A program made the translations under genes and the position numbers. Positions 1 through 6,511 of a DNA stretch of 16,873 nucleotides are shown here, in pieces. The stretch comes from Deltaproteobacteria bacterium (GTDB lineage: Bacteria > Desulfobacterota > Desulfobacteria > Desulfobacterales > SURF-15), in NCBI GenBank assembly GCA_024644775.1, contig JAHEHB010000069.1, positions 1 through 16,873 on the forward strand. Direction: 5' to 3'. Under the pieces are notes generated by a model, which saw only the letters and a list, made by a program, of their open reading frames with translations, did no database searches and was not told the origin of the DNA. Numbering within the stretch: the first letter of the stretch is position 1; every line of letters starts with the position of its first letter.

Positions 1-80
1 CCCACTGGACTCCTATGGCGAATTTCAAGCAGGCTCGCCGGCCTGTCTATCCCAACGCCCCAGGCTTCGCCTGGCGCCAC

Positions 81-157
81 TGTCCCCTGTCCTCTGTCCT
101 CCCCCTTCTGTCCTCTGTCATCTGTTCTCCGTCATCTGCCCTCCGCCCTCTGCCCTC
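81..157. repeat. Heptamer tandem repeat, 11 copies
   Basis: Seen directly: eleven consecutive 7-base units in perfect register from 81 to 157, consensus TGTCCTC, with variants TGTCATC, TGTTCTC, CGTCATC, TGCCCTC, CGCCCTC and one poor copy CCCCTTC. One strand is almost all pyrimidine. The tract lies just beyond the 3' end of the MFS gene, separated from its stop codon by 8 bases. Open frames across it translate only into Ser/Leu/Pro repeats and are not genes. An upstream hairpin (CCAGGC-TTC-GCCTGG, 60-74) is the only other structure in 1-165; I see no gene there. Confidence 0.8.
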
Positions 158-165
158 TGTGCTAC

Positions 166-1542
166 TCACCCCACGGCCACGGCCTCTTTTTGTGAACGGG
201 TACGGATCCCTGTCGCCCAGGCACACAGGCAGGCGGTCATGAGACTGGCGATACCGAGATAGAATGCCTGATGGTAGCTTCCCAATAGGTCGAACATAAA
301 CCCGCCCCACCAGGGAGCCAATGCCATTCCGAGGCGCTGAAACACTTGAGTTGCTCCCAAAATCCGGCCCTGTTGTTCGCCTTCGAAGAGATCCACCGTC
401 ATGGCAAAAAACATGGGGCCGCGAATGGTGTAACTACCCCCGAAGATGATGATAAACATCCACAATAAAACGATGCTGCTTGTGTCGCGAATAGAAGAAA
501 GCAGAAGAATACCCAAACTGGTGAGGGCATAGGCGGCCGTCATTATGAGCAGACGGGGTACCTGGGGCGACCAGTCTAACAGACGCCACCTACCGGCATT
601 TTTCTGAGTACCCTCAGCGGACAAACCGCTCAGCCGGTCTGATAGCCATCCGAAACAGGGTGTTGCAATGGCAGCGGTCAGCATGAGGTTGCCCCATATA
701 TGCGCCACTTGGCCTGCCGTATACCCCACATCCTGCAAGTGCGTGCCAAAATGGTAAAAGGCCACCTGGGCCCCCATGGGAGTGATGAACTGGGCAATGG
801 ATAACATCCAGAATTGGTGCGTCCGAATCGCCTGGGGAAGGGTTGTCGCAATCACCTGAGAACGACGCTCCTTTGTTCTATAGGAGGCTTCCTCCGTCTT
901 GTTCCGGTCTCTGGAACGAAACCGAAAACCGTCCGGCACCGATCCCCGGTCCTCCGGTTTTTGTACGAAGAAAAGTGCCGCCCATGGCGAGATGAGAACG
1001 GTGCAAACGATGCCCAAGAATACGAAGACACCCCGCCATCCCCAGGTAGTCATAACCTGTTCGATGGGGCCGGCAAAGAGCTTGCTTGCGCCGATGCCCA
1101 CAAACGCCATGGTCATGGCCGTACCGCGATATTTCTTAAACCAGTTGCTCAATACGGATATAATCGGCATGATCCCCACAAAAGAGGAAAAGAACGACGC
1201 CAATATCCCGTAAGTAAGATAAAACTGCCAGGTATTATGAATAAGCGCTACTGAGCAGATGGCCAATCCGTGAACAATGCCTCCGATGCAAATCACCCAG
1301 CGGGACCCAAACCGATCGCTGAGAGCGCCTGCCAGCGTACCGGAGAGGCCGGCGACTGCACAAGCGATTGAGATCCCTAGAAAAGCAGCCCCCCGTGATG
1401 TGTTAAATTCCACCAGAATGGATTTCATAAAAATCGTGACGGTCTGCTGGGATAGACTGAAAACCATAAAGCCCAGGAAAGATACGCCTATGATCACCCA
1501 GCCGTAATAATTGAACATCTCTAAATCAAATCGATTTTTCAT
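166..1542 (-). CDS. MFS transporter, monocarboxylate/oxalate-formate-antiporter-like
   Basis: Probable 12-helix inner-membrane carrier of 458 residues. The N-terminus runs straight into helix 1 (NYYGWVIIGVSFLGFM), the YYGW opening common in MFS proteins of the monocarboxylate-porter / oxalate-formate-antiporter type. The motif-A-like loop GALSDRFGSRW follows helix 2, a second copy (GWLSDRLSG) sits after helix 8, and a charged cytoplasmic loop (about PEDRGSVPDG to RRSQ) separates the two halves. Start choice: an in-frame ATG exists at 1578, but the ATG at 1542 has a Shine-Dalgarno (GAAAGGG) on its 5' side, and the promoter at 1596-1624 would put the 1578 start only about 11 bases from the transcript end. 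The gene is divergent from the binding-protein gene and shares its control region, so the two may be co-regulated. The substrate is not readable from sequence; a carboxylate is inferred from family resemblance. Confidence 0.85.
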   Translation of the reverse strand: MKNRFDLEMFNYYGWVIIGVSFLGFMVFSLSQQTVTIFMKSILVEFNTSRGAAFLGISIACAVAGLSGTLAGALSDRFGSRWVICIGGIVHGLAICSVALIHNTWQFYLTYGILASFFSSFVGIMPIISVLSNWFKKYRGTAMTMAFVGIGASKLFAGPIEQVMTTWGWRGVFVFLGIVCTVLISPWAALFFVQKPEDRGSVPDGFRFRSRDRNKTEEASYRTKERRSQVIATTLPQAIRTHQFWMLSIAQFITPMGAQVAFYHFGTHLQDVGYTAGQVAHIWGNLMLTAAIATPCFGWLSDRLSGLSAEGTQKNAGRWRLLDWSPQVPRLLIMTAAYALTSLGILLLSSIRDTSSIVLLWMFIIIFGGSYTIRGPMFFAMTVDLFEGEQQGRILGATQVFQRLGMALAPWWGGFMFDLLGSYHQAFYLGIASLMTACLCAWATGIRTRSQKEAVAVG

Positions 1543-1595
1543 CGCACCCTTTCTGAAAGATCCTTGCTTCTTTTCCATCGTGAATTTCGTGGCAA

Positions 1596-1624
1596 TCTAT
1601 ATCCAATGCGCCATCGAGTGTCAA
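1596..1624 (-). promoter_or_regulatory. Sigma-70 promoter for the MFS gene
   Basis: On the minus strand TTGACA (1624-1619) and TATAGA (1601-1596) are separated by exactly 17 bases. Predicted transcription starts near 1589, giving a leader of roughly 47 bases to the ATG at 1542. A 5-bp dyad (TGCGC 1607-1611 / GCGCA 1625-1629) overlaps the element. Confidence 0.6.
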
Positions 1625-1639
1625 GCGCACGACAGACCG

Positions 1640-1668
1640 TTGACATGCCAGGGCCATGTCATTAAAAT
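1640..1668 (+). promoter_or_regulatory. Upstream sigma-70 promoter P1 for the ABC operon
   Basis: TTGACA (1640-1645), a 17-base spacer, then TAAAAT (1663-1668), pointing toward the binding-protein gene. Its -35 lies only 15 bases from the -35 of the divergent MFS promoter, so polymerase or regulator binding at one could affect the other. Confidence 0.55.
1641..1661. promoter_or_regulatory. Palindromic operator candidate inside P1
   Basis: TGACATG (1641-1647), seven bases, CATGTCA (1655-1661): a perfect 7+7 dyad filling the -35 and spacer of P1 up to the -10. Position and symmetry fit a dimeric repressor site. No regulator gene is present in the window. Confidence 0.5.
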
Positions 1669-1705
1669 GAATCAAATTCTTGTAACGAATCTTCTGGATT
1701 TTTGC

Positions 1706-1734
1706 TTGACACGCATAACTCACGTATCTATAAT
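1706..1734 (+). promoter_or_regulatory. Consensus sigma-70 promoter P2 for the ABC operon
   Basis: TTGACA (1706-1711), 17 bases, TATAAT (1729-1734): both hexamers match the sigma-70 consensus perfectly with ideal spacing. Transcription would begin near 1741 and leave a leader of about 260 bases before the ATG at 2003. Confidence 0.75.
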
Positions 1735-1755
1735 TACAAAATAGCTATATTGTAA
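1734..1755. promoter_or_regulatory. 22-bp near-perfect palindrome at the P2 start site
   Basis: TTACAA (1734-1739), ten bases containing ATAGCTAT, then TTGTAA (1750-1755). Ten of eleven base pairs match about a centre at 1744/1745. It abuts the P2 -10 and covers the predicted start site, a classic place for a repressor to block a strong promoter. The binding factor is unknown. Confidence 0.6.
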
Positions 1756-2002
1756 GTTGTCAAAAGCAAATTCCTTTCGTACACAGCGATAATTAATCCA
1801 ATTAGTCTATAGTTGGAAGAGGACCTAAAGCCTCTGTCGAAATCCGTACTGGACGGAAATCCTTTGGCTCCTCTCACGCTGTAAGCGGCATAGAGATCGC
1901 GCTGAACAGGGGTTTGTGATCCTGGTGAGTCAGTCCGGCTGTATGCTCATCGGGTCGATTCATGGCTGAATGGCAAATAAAAATTATAAAGGAGAGCAGA
2001 TT
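1756..2002 (+). promoter_or_regulatory. Long 5' leader of the ABC operon
   Basis: About 250 bases of apparent leader with no credible small gene. Small dyads are visible: AGAGG (1818-1822) / CCTCT (1831-1835) and TCCGT (1843-1847) / ACGGA (1853-1857). I recognise no known riboswitch. It ends in a clear Shine-Dalgarno, AAAGGAG (1988-1994), eight bases before the ATG at 2003; this decides that start over an in-frame ATG at 1970. Confidence 0.4.
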
Positions 2003-3331
2003 ATGAAAAAAATTAAACAACGCCGACAAAACAAAAATCTCAAAAAAAACCTAACCCGACGTGATTTTATCAAAACAACCGGTGCAGCGGGTGTGGCCAT
2101 CGCTGCAGGTGGTATATTCGGCGGAAAACCGCCGGCCTATGCACAGAAGCATACCGTACATACCGTGCAGTGGAATCACTTCATTAAAGAGGCCGACGTT
2201 CTCGAACGCAAGATGGCAGCGGAATTCGAAAAGGCTTCCGGCGTCAAGGTGACCATTGAAACCATCAACGGCAACGATATCCCCGCCCGGGCTACGGCTG
2301 CCGTGGAGAGCGGTACTGGTCCCGATATCTTTCAGCTCATGTGGAACCAACCACAGCTGTTTGCCGGCGGGCTGGAAGATCATACAGCCCTGGTGGAAGA
2401 GCTCATTAAGGACAAGATGTACTCCGCCCTGGAGGGAACCTCCAACATCAACGGGGTTTACAGGGGCGTGCCCAGATTCGGTGTCGGAAACGCCAATGCC
2501 TACCGGACGGATATCTTCGAGGATCTGGATATAAAACCGCCGGATACATGGGAAGACTACCTGAAGATCGGAAAGAAACTGAAAGAGAACGGAACACCGG
2601 TGGGGCAAACCTTGGGACACACATGGGGAGACGCCCCCACATTCACCTATCCCATGTTGTGGGCCTTCGGCGGCATGGAGACGGATGACAAACAAAACGT
2701 CGTCATCAACAGCAAAGAAACCGCAGAATCAGTAGATTTCTTACGGGAATTCTGGAATGCAGCCTGCGATCCGGGGGGGCTGGCATGGGACGACTCCAGC
2801 AACAACCGGGCATTTTTCGCCGAAACCATCAGTGCGACACTTAACGGCGCCAGCATCTATTTCGTGGCCCGCCGGAATCCGGAAAAAGCGCCCCCGGGGT
2901 TGGCCGACAACATCAATCACTTTCTCAACCCGAAAGGACCGGCCGGTCGGTTTCACTGCATTTTAACCTTTACCAACAGTATCACTAAGTATTCCAAAAA
3001 CAAGGACGCGGCCAAAGACTGGATTCGCTATATTACCGAAGATAAAAGATTTGAAGAGTACATGGTCGTTAATGCCGGCTATGTCAATGGACCCACAAAA
3101 AAGTGGGAAGAGATCCCCATGTGGAAAGATGATCCGGCCGTTACCCTTTACAAGGATATGGGACGATACGGACGGAACTTCGGGTTTGCCGGTCCATACG
3201 ATCGCAAGGCTTCTGAAATACAGGCCAAGTATATTATCGGCGACCTGTACGCAAAGGCTGTGAAGGGCGATTCCACCAAGAGCGTGATCGCCTGGGCGGA
3301 AAAGGAGCTGAAAAACGTCTACAAACGTTAG
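2003..3331 (+). CDS. ABC importer substrate-binding protein (family 1, Tat-exported)
   Basis: Periplasmic solute-binding protein of 442 residues that would capture a sugar or related solute for the two permeases downstream. The N-terminus is a Tat signal: twin arginines in LTRRDFIKTT (R19, R20), a hydrophobic stretch of about residues 27-41, and a likely cleavage site after PPAYA (residue 47). The mature part opens with a beta strand (HTVQWNHF) and has the usual family-1 features: a helix with KMAAEFEKASGVKV, then GTGPDIFQLMWN, then PDTWEDYLKIGKKL. The C-terminus is helix-rich, as in MalE/UgpB-like proteins, and the length is typical. Tat export implies folding, possibly with a cofactor or ligand, before secretion. 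The start is set by the Shine-Dalgarno at 1988-1994. It is the first gene of a three-gene operon; the ligand cannot be inferred. Confidence 0.9.
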   Translation: MKKIKQRRQNKNLKKNLTRRDFIKTTGAAGVAIAAGGIFGGKPPAYAQKHTVHTVQWNHFIKEADVLERKMAAEFEKASGVKVTIETINGNDIPARATAAVESGTGPDIFQLMWNQPQLFAGGLEDHTALVEELIKDKMYSALEGTSNINGVYRGVPRFGVGNANAYRTDIFEDLDIKPPDTWEDYLKIGKKLKENGTPVGQTLGHTWGDAPTFTYPMLWAFGGMETDDKQNVVINSKETAESVDFLREFWNAACDPGGLAWDDSSNNRAFFAETISATLNGASIYFVARRNPEKAPPGLADNINHFLNPKGPAGRFHCILTFTNSITKYSKNKDAAKDWIRYITEDKRFEEYMVVNAGYVNGPTKKWEEIPMWKDDPAVTLYKDMGRYGRNFGFAGPYDRKASEIQAKYIIGDLYAKAVKGDSTKSVIAWAEKELKNVYKR

Positions 3332-3394
3332 TCCCAAGTATCCCTCCAAAACCTTATTCCCTTTTTTAGGAAAAGGTGTCCGGAGAGACCAATT

Positions 3395-3420
3395 TCACTC
3401 CCCCGTCTTCGGGGGAGTGA
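3395..3420 (+). other. Strong intercistronic hairpin
   Basis: CACTCCCCC (3396-3404) pairs perfectly with GGGGGAGTG (3411-3419), extendable by T3395/A3420 and by G3405/C3410 around a TCTT loop. There is no U-run after it, so it is not a classic terminator. It sits between the binding-protein and permease genes, where stabilising hairpins often allow excess binding protein relative to membrane subunits. Confidence 0.6.
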
Positions 3421-3447
3421 TCATACTCTTAATAATCCTTAGTATGT

Positions 3448-4458
3448 GTGGAGACCATGAACGAAAGTGTTACAATCGCTGCTAACGGTACCTCAGCGGC
3501 GCAAACGAGACCATCCCTTCATGAGCGAGTTAACGAGTGGATGCAGGATGAGAAAATTTTCGGCTATACGCTGTTGGTGCCCGCCATGCTCATCATCCTC
3601 ATATTTCTAGCTTATCCCTTCGGATTGGGAGTCTGGATGTCTCTCACCGACAAACTGGTGGGTCAGCCCGGTAAATTCATCGGACTTGAGAATTTCAAAA
3701 ACATTATAAAAAGTCAGATCTTCATGCAGTCGGCCTGGAACACGGTTATGTTCACTTTTGCCGCCACGGTGTTCAAAACCGCTCTCGGCATGTGGCTGGC
3801 ACTGTTGCTGAACCGTAAGTTCGTGTTTGCCCGATTTACACGCGCCCTGGTGCTGCTGCCGTTTATCGTACCTACCGTACTCAGCACGCTGGCCTGGCTC
3901 TGGATGTTCGATGGCACCTTCAGCGTGATCAACTGGACGTTGCGATGGTTCTGGCAACTAAAAATCGATTTACTCGGGATTCCGCTTAAAGGAGGCTGGG
4001 GCTATTTCCAGGGCCCTGTGTGGCTTGGAGACGCCACCTGGGCCATGATATCCATCATCGTTGTCAACGTGTGGCGGGGGATTCCTTTTTTTGCCATTAC
4101 TTTTCTGGCCGGACTTCAGACCGTACCTCCCGAATTGTACGATGCCGGGGAGATCGACGGTGCCTCGGGCTGGCACCGGTTTTGGCATATTACCCTGCCC
4201 CTGATCCAACCCATAGCGGTTGTGGTAATCGTCTTTTCTGTGGTGGTGACCTTTGCCGATTTTCAACTGGTTTATGTGCTCACCCGGGGCGGACCGCATA
4301 ACAGCACCCATCTGCTGGCTACCTACGCCTATCAACTCGCAATGGCTTCCGGAAATCTTGGGGAAGGGGCTGCCGTAGCGCTGTTTATGTTTCCTATACT
4401 GGCGATGGTGATTGTGGGGCAACTCTGGTACCTGCGGCGGGAAGAGAGCGTCCGTTAA
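3448..4458 (+). CDS. ABC importer permease, MalF/UgpA type
   Basis: Inner-membrane subunit of 336 residues for the CUT1-type importer. Hydrophobic segments at about 39-62, 98-122, 132-153, 196-221, 255-278 and 305-327 give the usual six helices. The EAA loop that contacts the ATPase is intact at about residues 229-251 (ELYDAGEIDGASGW, ending HITLP). The stretch 160-195 between helices 3 and 4 is longer than the minimal core, as is common in MalF-like subunits. Two starts are possible: GTG at 3448, with no evident Shine-Dalgarno, or ATG at 3457, with GGAG only three bases upstream; neither is clearly better. The gene follows the hairpin at 3395-3420 and ends 13 bases before the next start, so it is likely cotranslated with the second permease. 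Confidence 0.9.
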   Translation: METMNESVTIAANGTSAAQTRPSLHERVNEWMQDEKIFGYTLLVPAMLIILIFLAYPFGLGVWMSLTDKLVGQPGKFIGLENFKNIIKSQIFMQSAWNTVMFTFAATVFKTALGMWLALLLNRKFVFARFTRALVLLPFIVPTVLSTLAWLWMFDGTFSVINWTLRWFWQLKIDLLGIPLKGGWGYFQGPVWLGDATWAMISIIVVNVWRGIPFFAITFLAGLQTVPPELYDAGEIDGASGWHRFWHITLPLIQPIAVVVIVFSVVVTFADFQLVYVLTRGGPHNSTHLLATYAYQLAMASGNLGEGAAVALFMFPILAMVIVGQLWYLRREESVR

Positions 4459-4471
4459 TTGGAGATTTGAG

Positions 4472-5728
4472 ATGAGTTTAAGTGCACGAGTCGGAGAAAC
4501 TTATATAAAAAGGTTGATCATCTTTTACATCCCGCTGTTTATGTTTTTAACGGCCATGCTGTTCCCGTTTTACTGGATGCTGATTTCATCGGTTAAACCG
4601 GATCGTCAATTGAACAACAGTAAAAGCTCCCCGTTTTTTGTATGGCCGCGTTATGTAATTACGGAACAAACCGTAAAAGATCTCAAGGAAGCGGGTCTTC
4701 CAAAGGAGATCCTTGAAAAACTGGCGAAAATGACTGCCAGCGCTAGGTTGACCGATAAATCGCTTGCAAAGCTTTACAAAACGGATGTTCCCCCGGAAAT
4801 CATTGCCAAACTGGAACTCTTGAAAGACAAAGAATTTCTATACGAAAGAGATTTTTTTCGTGCGGTGAAGCGGGAGGTGGGTGCAAAGCGATCCATATGG
4901 TATCGATCACAATTATTGAGAAATGCCGAACTGAAAAATCAAGGGTTGACTAAAGAGCGATTCGTTAAACTTTTGAATCGAAAGGTGGGGAAAAAACAAT
5001 TCCCTCAATACGAATCATTGATCATGGAACATGTTGAATCAAGACACAGTTTCACATTACAGCACTGGGAATTACTTTTTGTAGACACCCTTTTCAGTCG
5101 CTGGGCCTGGAACACGTTTTTTATTGCTACCGTGTCTACGGCGGTGTCCCTTTTCGCCGCCATACTGGCCGGATACTCTTTGTCCCGCCTGAAGTATCCG
5201 GGCTCCACTACATTCGGCATTTCTATTTTCGTAACCTATCTGGTGCCGCCGACGTTGCTGTTTATTCCACTGGTGGATGTGGTGGCCACGCTGAACTTGC
5301 TGGACAGCCCGTGGGCGCTGATTCTCACTTATCCTACGTTCCTGATCCCATTTTCGACCTGGTTGCTCATGGGATACTTTAAAACCATCCCCAAAGAGCT
5401 CGAAGAGTGTGCGCGGATCGATGGGGCGACCCGCTGGCAGGCACTGATCCGGATCATCCTTCCCATCAGTATGCCCGGCATTCTCTCGGCCGGCATTTTT
5501 TCCTTCACCCTGTCCTGGAACGAGTTTCTCTATGCCCTGGTGTTCATCGCTTCACCCGTGCAAAAGACGATTCCGGTGGGTGTCACGAGCGAATTGATCA
5601 AGGGAGATGTTTTCTTCTGGGGATCTCTTATGGCAGGGGCCCTGTTCGGTTCGATCCCCATCGCCTTTGTGTATTCCTTTTTCGTGGAAAATTACGTATC
5701 GGCCATGACCGGGGCGGTCAAGGGCTAA
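4472..5728 (+). CDS. ABC importer permease, MalG/UgpE type, with large periplasmic insert
   Basis: Second permease of the importer, 418 residues where MalG-type proteins are usually about 270-300. Start: ATG at 4472 with GGAG at 4461-4464; an open frame reaches back to 4412 but overlaps the previous gene. Helix 1 is about residues 15-39, followed by the normal SSVKP. An insert of roughly 115-135 residues follows (about 60-193), and the core resumes at FTLQHWELLFVDTLFSRWAWNTFF (194-217) with five further helices. The EAA loop is intact at 311-331 (EECARIDGATRWQALIRIIL, then P). The insert is charged, predicted helical, and consists of four similar modules of about 27 residues at 62-88, 93-119, 123-150 and 159-187. 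Its DNA is AT-richer than the rest (hand count about 41% GC over 4741-5040 against about 56% over 300 bases of core). By the family topology the insert faces the periplasm. No ATPase gene follows; the next gene is convergent. Confidence 0.88.
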   Translation: MSLSARVGETYIKRLIIFYIPLFMFLTAMLFPFYWMLISSVKPDRQLNNSKSSPFFVWPRYVITEQTVKDLKEAGLPKEILEKLAKMTASARLTDKSLAKLYKTDVPPEIIAKLELLKDKEFLYERDFFRAVKREVGAKRSIWYRSQLLRNAELKNQGLTKERFVKLLNRKVGKKQFPQYESLIMEHVESRHSFTLQHWELLFVDTLFSRWAWNTFFIATVSTAVSLFAAILAGYSLSRLKYPGSTTFGISIFVTYLVPPTLLFIPLVDVVATLNLLDSPWALILTYPTFLIPFSTWLLMGYFKTIPKELEECARIDGATRWQALIRIILPISMPGILSAGIFSFTLSWNEFLYALVFIASPVQKTIPVGVTSELIKGDVFFWGSLMAGALFGSIPIAFVYSFFVENYVSAMTGAVKG

Positions 5729-5736
5729 TCTATTCA

Positions 5737-6129
5737 CTACCAAACCGCCTCGACATAAGGATAATCGATGATTTTTAGATCTTTTGTAATTAGAGTAAGA
5801 TTATGGATTCTTGCGGTAGCCACGATTATCCTGTCAGCAGGATCTTTGTGAAATTGACCGGGTAGATTACAAGACTCTAAAGCCACTTTGCCACTCAAAT
5901 CAAAAACCCGGATACCGGTTTTGTGAATTGCATTTTCCAACCATTGTTCAGGGGTAATCTTGACATTAATTCTACCTCTTGATGACATCATTGCAAATTC
6001 CCATATGGAAATAGAAGCAATTGCTCTCTGATTGGCTGGCGTATTTCTAATGAACTTTTTTGCCCTGGGCGATAATAATTTATCAGCACTATATGCCCAA
6101 ACCCACGTGTGCGTATCCAACAATATCAT
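5737..6129 (-). CDS. PIN-domain toxin, VapC-like
   Basis: Probable ribonuclease toxin of a type II toxin-antitoxin pair, 130 residues. PIN-domain acidic residues are visible in order: D5 in LLDTHTWVW, E44 in SISIWEF, D96 and D99 in KDPADRIIVATA, and D117 in ITKD. The LDTHTWVW opening and DPADR block resemble the PIN subgroup usually paired with Phd/YefM antitoxins. Its ATG overlaps the antitoxin stop codon by one base (TAATG arrangement), so translation is probably coupled. The 3' end faces the end of the MalG-type permease gene with an 8-base gap and no terminator in between, so the two transcripts may overlap. RNA target unknown. Confidence 0.9.
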   Translation of the reverse strand: MILLDTHTWVWAYSADKLLSPRAKKFIRNTPANQRAIASISIWEFAMMSSRGRINVKITPEQWLENAIHKTGIRVFDLSGKVALESCNLPGQFHKDPADRIIVATARIHNLTLITKDLKIIDYPYVEAVW

Positions 6130-6362
6130 TAATCAAGCTCCCAGGCATCAGGGTCCGCTACAGGTTCTGTTAGATCACCCATCGTTTCGATAACTCCTGG
6201 CATGGCTCCCAACAGCGGATCTTTATCTTCTTTCTGGATGATATGTACCAGCTTAGCAATTGGTTTGCCACGCTTGGTGATAATAATTTCTTTGTGCTTT
6301 TGTTGAACCTCATCTAAAATCTTAAAACAATTGGCACGAAATTGGACAGCGTTGATTTCCAT
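6129..6362 (-). CDS. Antitoxin, Phd/YefM family
   Basis: Antitoxin of 77 residues upstream of, and overlapping by one base, the PIN toxin. The N-terminal DNA-binding fold is recognisable: MEINAVQFRANCFKILDEVQ, then the conserved EIIITKRGKPIAKLV core (about residues 25-39). The acidic C-terminal tail (DLTEPVADPDAWELD) is the expected toxin-neutralising part. Shine-Dalgarno AAGGAA lies about eight bases upstream on the minus strand. Paired repeats in the promoter (6395-6417) fit autorepression by the antitoxin/toxin complex. Confidence 0.9.
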   Translation of the reverse strand: MEINAVQFRANCFKILDEVQQKHKEIIITKRGKPIAKLVHIIQKEDKDPLLGAMPGVIETMGDLTEPVADPDAWELD

Positions 6363-6394
6363 ATATTATGTTCCTTTCTTGATGCCTTTTACTT

Positions 6395-6435
6395 TATGTA
6401 CACAATAATATGTACACCTTAATAAATCAAGTCAA
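6395..6435 (-). promoter_or_regulatory. Promoter and paired operator half-sites of the toxin-antitoxin operon
   Basis: Two identical 9-mers TATGTACAC at 6395-6403 and 6409-6417, 14 bases start to start, each containing the palindrome TGTACA. On the minus strand TTGACT (6435-6430) and TATTAT (6410-6405) form a possible promoter with a long 19-base spacer, its -10 lying between the two TGTACA cores. The arrangement suits autoregulation by the antitoxin; the exact -10 is uncertain. Confidence 0.5.
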
Positions 6436-6479
6436 CTTCATAAAAAACCCTGTCTGACTAAATACGGCACTATAACCCC

Positions 6480-6511
6480 AAAAAAAATCCCTGCGTTTTG
6501 ACGCAGGGATT
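6480..6511 (-). terminator. Rho-independent terminator (minus strand)
   Basis: ATCCCTGCGT (6487-6496), loop TTTG, ACGCAGGGAT (6501-6510): a perfect 10-bp stem. On the minus strand it is followed by a run of seven or more T (complement of 6480-6487). It would end leftward transcripts from the SDR gene about 390 bases away and insulate the toxin-antitoxin operon from read-through. Confidence 0.75.

Noticed and set aside
81..157. CRISPR array
   Set aside because: Units are only seven bases, contiguous and without spacers; no cas genes.
15..242. Open frame of 75 codons across the heptamer tract
   Set aside because: Translation is a Ser/Leu/Pro repeat dictated by the heptamers, and it overlaps the end of the MFS gene.
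814..1254. Open frame antisense to the MFS gene (146 codons)
   Set aside because: Mirror of a clear membrane-protein gene, with a composition typical of shadow frames and no Shine-Dalgarno evidence.
1970..2002. Earlier start (ATG 1970) for the binding protein
   Set aside because: The ATG at 2003 has an ideal Shine-Dalgarno and gives a normal Tat signal; the upstream ATG has neither.
2051..2695. Long open frame antisense to the binding-protein gene (214 codons)
   Set aside because: It lies wholly opposite a well-supported gene, has no recognisable domain, and is a product of codon bias on the sense strand.
3395..3420. Rho-independent terminator between binding-protein and permease genes
   Set aside because: The stem is strong but no T-run follows, and the permeases need to be transcribed with the binding protein.
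3970..4422. Open frame antisense to the first permease (150 codons)
   Set aside because: His- and Lys-rich shadow of a hydrophobic coding strand; no domain.
4412..4471. Earlier start for the second permease
   Set aside because: It would overlap the first permease by 47 bases and lacks a Shine-Dalgarno, while ATG 4472 has GGAG at the right distance.
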